NCBI GenBank assembly: GCA_963691655.1
Contig: OY829326.1
Coordinates: 14,496,878 to 14,560,877, forward strand
Source of the DNA: Toxonevra muliebris
Taxonomy: Eukaryota > Arthropoda > Insecta > Diptera > Pallopteridae
Reading direction: 5' to 3'
DNA length: 64,000 nucleotides
The position numbers and the translations under genes are program-made. Shown piece after piece: positions 10,146 through 19,400 of this stretch (its first letter is position 1; the number at the start of each line of letters is the position of its first letter). The notes under the pieces were generated by a model. The model was not told the origin of the DNA and did no database searches. It was given only the letters and a program-made list of their open reading frames with translations.

Positions 10146-12585
10146 CTTTAAAAAAACGAAAAAGTAGAAAGAAAATGATAAAATAAAAATTAAAAGTAAG
10201 TTCAATTGTTTTTGGTCAATATAATGGTTTCAAGAGAAAAATCTTCTGATGAAATGGATCAGAGAGTTATAGTTAGCGCAAGAAGTACTTCAGCGAAACG
10301 ATGAATAGACTGAGAATTGGGTGGTTTAAATATTTATTTAACTGAATTTGAGAGATATTGGAAAAAAACAGTGCTAGGTGCATACTCTCCAGAAGTATCG
10401 GAAAATCTTTAATGAGATTATTTTTATTGGGAAATTTTTGGGAATTTCTATTTCTTCATTTCCTGCTTCATCAGTTCATGAGCTGCTTTTCCGTTTTTTA
10501 CTTCTAATCCGAACTCTTCACCCAAAACGATTCTATTTATGTATATACGCCACTATTTCTTTACTCTTAATCCAAATATTTTTAAATTTTGTAACTTTAT
10601 TCCGCTTTCAAGTTTTCATACTCACAAAAGTATCTGCGTGTAAGCGTTCGACGACCACGCAATACACGTCGCAGCGCCTCAGTTTCCTGGGTGCAACAGG
10701 CGAATAAAACTGCAAATAAAAAGATTACATTATAGATATGCCATATTTGTGAAATTTTCTGTAATAGTTGATGTCAGGAAAGTGAAAAAATAGTTCTTAA
10801 TGGTTGCATTCAGAAGACACACCGGAGGCTCAACATGTAGAGATTAAATTCGCTTCTGCTACGGATATACATTTCGTGTCTTCTGAATGGCATGATGGAT
10901 CATTTGACAAATTTTTGAAAAACAGCTGTTTTATTTTTTGAGAAAAAAAAAAAAGTGAAAAAATTTTAATTTTATCAAAGACAAAAATAATATAAGATAT
11001 ATATTATTAAATACACTCGCCAATTGTATATTGAATTGAAACTGTAACTTCGGCAGACATCATGTATATTTTCTTATATATATTTTTTTAACTATAAGCC
11101 AGAAACCTACGCCGTGCGGCTTACAGTCAACTTCGCGCCGCTGCTTTGTTTTTACTTCCTACCGGCCATGATTTATCGGCTACGCCGTACTCACTGTATA
11201 AATGAACGACAAACTTCATAATATGAATTGAATAACATTAAACAGATAAATTTGCTTATAATAGGATTGTTTAAAATATTATATTCGAGTATTTTTATAT
11301 CAGCCGCCGAAACGAAAATATCGGCTACCAGCCACCGCTTAAAAATCGCCGAACCGCCGATAAATAAAAATAGACGGTGCAGATCTTTTGGCCCGAAAGA
11401 GCAGAAATATAATATGATGGAAAAAATGGCGTTGAAATACCAACAGCTCCACGGAGCGGAAATTCATTCAAAAGACACACACGCCACAGTTGCTTAACAG
11501 CTGTACCTTCTGAATGCACCCAATAATACAGCTCAACAGTGTTTTTGGAATAGAGTAACCGTATTGTAATACTAAAAGAAGATGTTATGTTGAACCTTTT
11601 TGCTAAAGATAGTTATAGTGCACCAAGGTCATAGTTTTTTTCTAAGTCGATTTCAAGGTCAGAGCCATGCCACCGTAATTAATGGGTAAGTATATAAACT
11701 TCTAGTGCTTGAGGTTTGATATCTGAAACAAAGATATCCCTTATGATTATATAAATAATTTTATTTTACATCAACTCTTCTCCTTACTCCATAAATTGAA
11801 TCAAAGAGAAGGGGAGGAGAAGAGGAAGTCTGTTATAAACCTAGAAAATTGTTATATAGTCGTCACGAACATTTTTGTCTAGTACATAAAACCAATAAGC
11901 CATGAAATTTATGCTTTTATGTGGAAATTCAGGTAGATGAAACCATGACGCCCCGGAGTAAAACTTTCTAAATTCATTCATGTTCAGCATTATTTTCTCT
12001 TTTAATATTACGCTACGGTTATTCTGTTTCAAACAAAAACATTCATTTCTTGGATTGTGTAATTCATTACTCATATAAAAATTCATTTTCAGAAATAGAG
12101 AGGTAGAATGCCTTTTTCTAACTACATATTTTTTCTACCTCTCTCTATCAGACAGGTGATTATGCTTGCGCCCGTGTGAACAGCCATTTAAAATAAAATT
12201 TCCCAATTTCATTTAAGAGAAACTTATTGTTAATTTACGAGTATTTTATTTTAGTTGTCATTAATTGAAAATTGGTTCAATCTTCCAGAATTCTAGACTC
12301 TTTGGTGTCTGCTAAAAATTAATTTTAAATATTCTACCTAAGTAGGGTACCAATTTTCCAAAATTTTAGAACGTTATTTTTCTTGGAATGAATTTAATTC
12401 TTTTAAATTTTACTGCATGCTGGAAATAATTTATTAGTATTTTGTACACTCAGTAACTGGCATTAATATAAAATATTGTTTTATATTATCACTATTCACT
12501 ATTTTCCACGAATTCACCTGCACAACATTTACTCATACATCTTTTTTGTGTTGTTATGAGTAAGAGTTCTTATCTTTGGCAAATA

Positions 12586-12623
<38 letters not shown>

Positions 12624-12877
12624 TAAGCATATCATTTTTGTAGAATTCCTCAATTTCATGTAGAGTTTTGTAATACACACAGAGGCCAATAAAATTCCTA
12701 ATGGATATACTATGTAGATATATAATTACTTTTATTATTACATGTTCTGATTCAACAAAGATTTTCAGTGCTAATGAATCATCGAATCAGCAAAATGTGT
12801 GTATTAAATTATTTTCTTTAAACTATTATACCTAAAAAGATCACCAAGACAGCCGCACTCTTGTTCACCAACTTCAT
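9988..12877 (-). CDS. Small secreted or single-pass membrane protein, 95 residues, three exons
   Basis: Three exons (12832-12877, 10626-10709, 9988-10145) join in phase to 288 nt with one ATG and one TAA. The product starts MKLVNKSAAVLVIFLVLFA, a good signal peptide, followed by CCTQETEALRR. Next come a very basic stretch VLRGRRTLTRRYF, a hydrophobic helix (GIPGWALALILGVSELILGA) and a short polar tail ending PAPTNEV. The predicted topology is cleaved signal, about 20 exposed residues, one membrane span and a tail of about 25 residues. Splice sites are AG/GTATAA (weak), TTTGCAG, GTGAGT and a pyrimidine-rich TTTAAAG. I do not recognise the family. The preserved phase across three separate exons argues that it is real. 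The function is unknown. Confidence 0.7.
10626..10709 (-). CDS. Small membrane protein, exon 2 (signal peptide end and basic segment)
   Basis: 84 nt with acceptor TTTATTTGCAG and donor GTGAGT. It encodes LFACCTQETEALRRVLRGRR and TLTRRYF in the frame set by exons 1 and 3. Confidence 0.7.
10802..11521. mobile_element. Non-autonomous inverted-repeat element in intron 1 of the small gene
   Basis: The outer ends are GGTTGCATTCAGAAG (10802) and CTTCTGAATGCACCC (ends 11521), possibly flanked by a 3-bp AAT. Each end is itself a small inverted repeat. On the left TTCAGAAGACACAC is answered by GTGTCTTCTGAA near 10885. On the right TTCAAAAGACACAC (11467) is answered by CCTTCTGAA. There is no transposase; the interior is GC-richer with repeated GCCGCCGA-like words. 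It is placed in the 2.1-kb intron between exons 1 and 2. Confidence 0.65.
12097..12150. repeat. Short hairpin in intron 1 of the small gene
   Basis: ATAGAGAGGTAG near 12102 is matched by CTACCTCTCTCTAT near 12136 on the same strand, giving a hairpin with a loop of about 25 bp. Possibly the remains of a tiny MITE. Confidence 0.5.
12590..12621. repeat. (AC)n microsatellite
   Basis: About 16 uninterrupted AC units in the intron of the small gene. Likely polymorphic between individuals. Confidence 0.95.
12832..12877 (-). CDS. Small membrane protein, exon 1 (start and signal peptide)
   Basis: The ATG at 12877-12875 is preceded by ACAATACAAA, a fly-like start context. The exon encodes MKLVNKSAAVLVIFL plus one base. 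The donor is AG/GTATAA, the weakest junction of the gene. A TATATATAAAA run lies about 20-35 bp upstream and could act as a TATA box, but the stretch is low complexity. Confidence 0.65.
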
Positions 12878-13233
12878 TTTGTATTGTTTTTTTTATATAT
12901 ATATATAAAGATATATAATTATATATTAATTATTCGTTAATTTAATTTAAATTTTTCGTTCGTTACTTTCAAAGGCTTGCAAAGTGTTTGCCACAAAAAT
13001 CAATTTACAACTAAGAACTTTGCAGTATTTCTCTACATTTTTCAAAAAACGCTTATCAAGTTGTTGCGATAAGATAAAAAACTTGAATGCTAGTACGTTT
13101 CACAATACGAGGTACTTAGATAAGATAAGTATTAGAAAAAGCTTTCAAAACTAAGTATTTCACGGCTTTTTTACTCTATTGTGATTGTGGAGTAATAAAT
13201 AAAGAAAAGCATTTTTTTTTTTTTTGAATATTT

Positions 13234-13239
13234 TTTATT
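13234..13239 (-). terminator. Probable polyadenylation signal of the repeat-precursor gene
   Basis: AATAAA on the minus strand about 105 bp past the stop codon of the tandem-repeat gene, with a second overlapping AATAAA at 13238-13243. It fits a short 3' untranslated region. Confidence 0.6.
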
Positions 13240-13344
13240 TATTTTTATATTTCGAATGCAGTTTTTGTTAAAAACTTAACCTAAAAATTACGAGATATCT
13301 TGAATTGAATATCAACACACACATAAATTGAACTAGCAAGTAAT

Positions 13345-14737
13345 TTAATGACGACGGTATCTAATGCGACGCACAGTTTTGTAACGGTAGCCGTCATCAG
13401 CGAGAACAGCTGATTCTTCGGGAGCGGCAACAGCGACAGATTCTTGAGAGGCTTCTTCGGTGGGTGGCAAGTATTCGTTGGATGGAAGTTCGTTAACATC
13501 ACGACGACGACGGTATCTTATGCGACGAACAGTTTTGTAACGGTAGCCATCATCAGCGAGAACAGCTGATTCTTCGGGAGCGGCAACAGCGACAGATTCT
13601 TGAGAGGCTTCTTCGGTGGGTGGCAAGTATTCGTTGGATGGAAGTTCGTTAACATCACGACGACGACGATATCTTATGCGACGAACAGTTTTGTAACGAT
13701 ATCCATCATCAGCGAGAACAGCTGATTCTTCGGGAGCGGCAACAGCGACAGATTCTTGAGAGGCTTCTTCGGTGGGTGGCAAGTATTCGTTGGATGGAAG
13801 TTCGTTAACATCACGACGACGACGATATCTTATACGACGAACAGTTTTGTAACGGTAGCCATCATCAGCGAGAACAGCTGATTCTTCGGGAGCGGCAACA
13901 GCGACAGATTCTTGAGAGGCTTCTTCGGTGGGTGGCAAGTATTCGTTGGATGGAAGTTCGTTAACATCACGACGACGACGATATCTTATGCGACGAACAG
14001 TTTTGTAACGATATCCATCATCAGCGAGAACAGCTGATTCTTCGGGAGCGGCAACAGCGACAGATTCTTGAGAGGCTTCTTCGGTGGGTGGCAAGTACTC
14101 GTTGGATGGTAGTTCATTTACATCACGGCGGCGACGGTATTTAAGACGACGCACTACCTTATAACGATAACCATCATCGGCGAGAACAGCTGATTCTTCG
14201 GGAGCCGCGATAGCTACAGACTCTTGTGAAGCTTCTTCGGTGGGTGGTAAGTATTCATTGGATGGGAGCTCATTTACATCACGACGGCGACGGTATTTAA
14301 GGCGACGTACTACCTTATAACGATAGCCATCATCGGCAAGAACAGCTGATTCTTCTGGAGCGGCAACAGCGATAGACTCTTGCGAAGCTTCTTCGGTGGG
14401 TGGCAAGTATTCATTGGATGGCAATTCATTAACATCGCGACGATGTCTGAATCTCAGTCTTCGTACAACTTTATAACGATATCCATCATCAGCGAGCGCT
14501 GATTGCTCCTCGGCTGGTGGTATATATTCTTGACTTGGCAGACTGTTATCTGCAACTGGTGGCAAGTATTCACTTGATATTGAAGCTGCTGAAGCAGCTG
14601 CTAACACAGCAAATCCCAAAATGAAGAATCTCTGAAATAATCCAATATTTGTTTTAGATTATCACACTTAAGAACTCTTCAGGATATCTGCTTAGATGGC
14701 AATTATACTTGCACAGTTACTATTTGATACTAACCAT
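13345..14737 (-). CDS. Secreted tandem-repeat protein with RRRR-bounded 52-residue modules (YLPP-type)
   Basis: Two coding exons: the ATG alone (14735-14737, donor GTTAGT) and 13345-14631 (acceptor TTATTTCAG), giving 429 residues. The product starts MRFFILGFAVLAAASAAS, a clear signal peptide. A divergent first module follows (EYLPP, EYIPP, then LADDGYRYK and VVRRLRFRHRR). Next come seven modules of 52 residues; the last is one shorter. Each module runs DVNELPSNEYLPPTEEASQE, an alanine/valine/glutamate linker, AVLADDGYRYK, then TVRRIRYRRRR. The repeated acidic half and the basic, Tyr/Arg-rich half alternate. YLPP motifs and GYRYK are known from insect secreted or cuticle-like proteins of unclear role. 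Every internal module ends in RRRR, a strong furin-type site, so cleavage into peptides is possible but unproven. A TATA box and AATAAA support an independent gene. It could instead be a structural protein of cuticle or eggshell. Confidence 0.85.
13348..14436 (-). repeat. Seven tandem copies of a 156-bp coding unit
   Basis: The unit recurs every 156 bp on the coding strand. Copies 1-2 (upstream end of the gene) differ at many synonymous sites. Copies 3-7 are nearly identical. Within the GYRYK codons, copies 3 and 5 share one variant (plus strand GATATCC) and copies 4 and 6 share another (GGTAGCC), which suggests duplication as a two-unit block. The last copy ends RRIRYRRH and a stop in place of RRRR. 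Confidence 0.95.
14735..14737 (-). CDS. Tandem-repeat precursor, exon 1 (initiator codon only)
   Basis: TTAAAACA precedes ATG, followed directly by a GTTAGT donor. A first exon that carries only the start codon is common in small insect secreted-protein genes. Exon 2 resumes with AGA (Arg2) in phase 0. Confidence 0.75.
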
Positions 14738-14807
14738 TGTTTTAATCCAATACAGCTTATTGTTTAGAAGTGAAAATTTGTTATGTTTCAAAATTCAATT
14801 TACTGTG

Positions 14808-14816
14808 CTATTTATA
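14808..14816 (-). promoter_or_regulatory. TATA box of the tandem-repeat gene
   Basis: TATAAATAG on the minus strand, 71 bp upstream of the ATG. This leaves room for a transcription start about 30 bp downstream and a leader of about 40 nt. Good consensus and position. Confidence 0.7.
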
Positions 14817-16154
14817 CCGAAAATCATAAGATTCCTTCTGTAAAAAATTAAATATAAAATTCTTGCATTACGTTCACTTAAAATTGAAATCCGAAACCTG
14901 TTATTTTAATTTTAACGCATCTTCAATATTTGGTTAGAAACATCAATTAACAATGCTGTGGTCGGTTAGTTGTCTAGTGAAGTGTTTCATCTAATTATGT
15001 TGCTATATCAGTAAGAAGAAAAAAATCGAAAGTAGACAAATAGTTACGTTAAAGCTTTTTAATCGAACGCGTAGGTAGATCAATAGCAATTTAACAGCTC
15101 TAATTACAAGCGGAAATTTGAACGAACTGCGAATACTTGAGAACGAGCGCGCGTTTTTTCAAGTTCACGTTAAGCTCGTTTCCTAACAATATTCAAAATT
15201 TTAACCAAAAAGAAGTAAACGATGCTTTTAATAATTATTGCTATGGCTTTAACATTTATTATTTCGCATTTATTTAGAAGATACAAATAAAGTAATAATT
15301 TAAAACCAAACGGATTTTGATTTATTTGTGGCAAAATTTAAATTACGTATATTGTTTTACCTGGTGGTGTCATCATACATACATACACACACACATACAC
15401 AATTTATGTATCTATAAGCAATTCACAATCTGTCTATCTATAAATACATAAATTCGTTTAGAGAATGTAGGAAGCTGATCGGCAAAAAAAAAACTAATGT
15501 TTTTATACGAGTATTTATTATGTTTACGAATCTATTTGGGTAGCGGTTAAACAAAAGTAGATGTGATAGTTGAATAGTTGAGCTGGAGTAGCGGAGCAAT
15601 TCACTGAATATCAATCATGGGGTGATATCAATCGAGTCGTACCATTCATGTGGTTTTAATTGTCAATAAGTTATAAAACTTTTGAGAGCTGAAACTGCTC
15701 CGCTGATGATCGGTGAAATAATTATGCTATAAATAGCTGCGTTACAGCCTATACAGAGCAGCATTTGAAAGTTTACCGCTAAGTGGCGCCACGTGCTGCA
15801 AATATATGTACATATACAGCAATTGATTTTATTTTATAACGTGAGAATGGAATTTAAAATTTTTATTTTTAGATTTAGGTTTCCAATATATCCGCCTCTG
15901 CATCTTAGGAATCTATAAATACACGCCATAAAGTGCACTTGATTCTATAACACTAAAAAGTAAGTGATTTCAGATTAAAGACCTGTAACTGAAAATTTCC
16001 AAATGAAAGTCTAAAAGTTTTGTATAAAAATCTTTAATTAAAACTGAAAAGAATATATTTATAAGAAAATATACATCAGTGTTCAGAATTTATATATATA
16101 TTTATATAAGAAAAATTATTTTAAAAAAAGTTTTCATTGTTCTTCTCTCTTTCT
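14817..16154. other. Intergenic between the dynein 3' end and the repeat-protein gene
   Basis: Holds the 3' untranslated region of the dynein (no close canonical AATAAA; one candidate on the minus strand near 15830) and the upstream region of the repeat gene. An inverted pair AGCGGAGCAATT / CTGCTCCGCT lies near 15590 and 15700. Two plus-strand TATA-like words (15727, 15905) have no coding frame behind them. Confidence 0.5.
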
Positions 16155-16466
16155 CTAATCGTCCAACTGACATAGACTAGCAGTGCCACGATTAATCCAA
16201 TGCATTGGCGTGCGGCTGCAGTTTAAGTTCATATACATAACGAAATTTGTTGAATGACCTGTAGTTGATAGAATGCCACGCCTTTCGCTGGTCTTATACA
16301 CGGGGCACTCGTATACGGTGCGTTGAATTTCTTTATTTTTTTCACCTTCGCTCTTAAGTACAGGACGAAAGAATACAACTGGGATCGTATCGAATAAAAT
16401 TTTCGAATATGATTCATCCAATTCTTGTGACTTGCGATCCCAGCGCGCTCCTTCAACAAAAAGACC
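16155..16466 (-). CDS. Dynein exon 24 of this window (C-terminus and stop)
   Basis: 104 codons including TAG. Starts [12 protein letters not shown] and contains [19 protein letters not shown] and [15 protein letters not shown], the classic end of axonemal heavy chains. Acceptor CCAAATAG. Confidence 0.95.
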   Translation of the reverse strand, partial: GLFVEGARWDRKSQELDESYSKILFDTIPVVFFRPVLKSEGEKNKEIQRTVYECPVYKTSERRGILSTTGHSTNFVMYMNLNCSRTPMHWINRGTASLCQLDD

Positions 16467-19400
16467 CTATTTGGGAGAAAAATATTAGTAATTATGATTT
16501 ATGAAAAGAAAAAAGCTAAGTAGTTAAATATGATTTTTGGGAAATTAGTATTATTTGTATACACGTATTTGCTATAGATCTTACTTGAAAGAATTTAGTC
16601 TCATCATTGATGGACTTTTGTTCCTGCATGTGTGTGTGCATGTTTTTTTAAATGGTGTAAATTGATTAAATCGTTGTATAAAACTGTATTTAATATTTAT
16701 TGAAAACTGTATACACAACACATTACGCTTTTCAACTTACGCGTATAAATGCACCTAAAGCTGGTCGTTTATCTACGTCATTCTCGAATTTAGTCACTTC
16801 AAATCTTACTTCAACCATATCGATTTGAAAGCGATTTTTACGCGAGTAATTTTGCAGTACGCCCGTGATGAAAGATTGTGTAAAATAGAATCCTGAAAGC
16901 CAATAAACTGCAGGTTCTCCCTCATCAACCCAGCCTTGAAAGAATTCCAATCTGAAAAAAAGTTAATCAGAAAAAATGTAGAATAATTCAGTTTTATTAT
17001 TTTCTAAATATTAATCCTATTTAATCGGAATTTATTTTTGGAGCATTATTGAATTATTCAAAAAAAAAAAAAAAAAAAAAAAACAAAGGTTAAAGAAAAT
17101 GAATCATTTTCAATATCCATTCTTTAGCAAACACTTTGTGCACTGAAATTGAGTTCTTGAATTTGTTTCTTTTTATTTTCAATTATTTTATTTAATAATA
17201 AAGAGCTCAAAAACGAATCGAGTCGCTTCACAAAGCAACAGCAAAAGTATAAAATAAGCAAAATAAAATGCATTTTTAAATGAAAACTTCTGCACTCGTA
17301 ACATCGACATCCTATGGCGGAAGTTCTAATATTTCTATGCCCATTGGGGGGAAAAATGCTTCGTAAGGCGTTCTGAAGCGCTTTTACGTCAGTTATGAAC
17401 GTTTTGTATACATAGCAAACTTACTTTTAAAGAACTCAGCGTACATACTACTACCTACTATTATGGCATAAAAGTTTATGAACGGGCTAGGCCGAGCTTT
17501 TCGAATTCATTCATTTTGTGTGAGTTATACTTATTTGTACACGAATGGAAGGAACTTGCGGTTTTATGCCGAATCTGAAAGGCGAAGTGAAAAGTTTTTT
17601 TAGGTAGAACAATTTTAATTTCTATTTTTGATTTTTACCGTACCGAGCATTAAATCCGTGCACCATACGTAGCAGTCCAGACATAAACACTACGCCTCGG
17701 CGACCACATGAGAGAGTAACTACTTGTTTAAACCAGCTGATGTTTCTAATCTGTAGCTGTTTGAAAATAGTCGTTCGTCTTGCTGATGTGCCCTTCGGTT
17801 GGATGAGCGGGTAAGTGGGTCCACTGAGATTCGTTATTTAAAAAGAAAAATTGCACTGTCCAACAAAAATTAACTTTTTAAAAATAGCTAGGTTCAGAAT
17901 TCAGAAGCTCAAAAAATAAGCACATCGAGAGCCTAGAAATTATCGCTTTAAAACATAGGATGGCTTTAAATGTAATTCCATTGCGACATTAAACTAAATT
18001 TGAGTCGAAGGATATGACGTATACTGCCACATTCGAAAAAGGAATTTCAAAGCTTTGGTTCAAACTAAGTGGAGTTGCAGTGAACCAAGAAATATATCAG
18101 GAGGAAGGTTTGAGGAAAATCATCCACACAATTTGCAAATAAAAACCCAGGATTTATTGAAGCAGACAAAGTGGATTTTGTATCCAAAAGGAAAACCCCA
18201 CAAATTTGCTCCAATGTCGTTCAATCGGGTTTTTTTTTTTGCAAATTTAATTAAAAAAAAGAACAGTTATCAAAACAAACAATTATCAAAAAAATGAAAG
18301 AAAATGCAAACATAAGCTGCGTTTTATTCGCCACTTGCTTCTAGTTATGTATAACTAGCAGCGATAATTGTATGGGAAAACAACAACAAAGCGGCAGAGA
18401 TAACACGTAAAATTATAGCTGTTATGTACAGGGTGACAATCGTAAAGTGACGCACACATTTCAGCAGTTATTTTCAAAAGGACGTACTTCCATTAAGTGC
18501 AATTAAGTGTTAACATTGCTGAATATATAAGCATTCATTTGAACCCCACCTCATTCAATATAACCTCCTTTAGCCTGCACACATGCCTTCAATCGATCCG
18601 GAAATCGTAGGACTGTTCGCCGCAGGACTTCCTGACCAATTTCAGTCCAGGCTTTCTCTAATGAATTTGTCAGCGACTCCAGACTGTGGTGTTGAGATGC
18701 ACAAGCCTTACTCTCTAAAATACTCCAAATAGAGTAGTCCATTGGATTCAAGTCTGGGGAGTATGGTGGCCATTCTTGAGATGTTATGAATCCAGAAAAA
18801 TTGTCTTTTATCCATGTTTGCGTTAATTTTGCCATGTGGGAAGGTGCAGAATCTTGCTGGAAAGTCCAGTTTTCATTTCCAAATGTATCTTGGGCCCAGG
18901 GAAGAACATGTTCATTTAAAATGCTCCGATAAACAACCTGGTCAATTTTAACACCCTCTTCAACGAATAGAGGGGTTAGAGGGGTTCTGGCATTAGCGGA
19001 AACTCCAGCCCATACCATAACGGAAGCTGGCTTTTAAACTCAACCAACAGTCCTATTTTATTGCGATGATGATGTTAGCCACATTCGGTCATTTTGCGCA
19101 TTGAAATGTTGTTCAACCGTGAAAATTTTTTCATCTGTAAACAAGATATTTTTAACATTTTTTAACACGGAGGAGCGTAGCAACGCCTTGCATTTTTGCA
19201 GTCGCAAATCTTTCTTTTTTTGTGTCAGATCTTGAGCTTTTCGGAGCTTGTACGGCTTAAGATTAAGCTTTGATTTTGCAATGATTCGCACTGTTTCACG
19301 GTTTACTCCCACTTCCTTAGCGATTTTTCTCATTGAGTGCCTTGGATTTCGCTTGATTCGTTTACGAATTTTTTCTGTTAAACCAGTAGTGGCAACTGTT

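Noticed and set aside
11841..12086. 81-residue minus-strand open frame
   Set aside because: No ATG context, motif or splice partner, and it lies inside the intron of the small membrane-protein gene.
13348..14436. CRISPR-like array suggested by regular 156-bp spacing
   Set aside because: The units are contiguous, open in one frame and follow a signal peptide; this is a coding tandem repeat in a eukaryote.
15727..15950. Two plus-strand TATA-like words (CTATAAATAG and CTATAAATAC)
   Set aside because: Only a 22-codon frame follows and no spliced coding sequence could be built downstream.
18055..18297. 80-residue plus-strand frame before the maT element
   Set aside because: Lysine/asparagine-rich AT sequence with a T tract inside; no motif.
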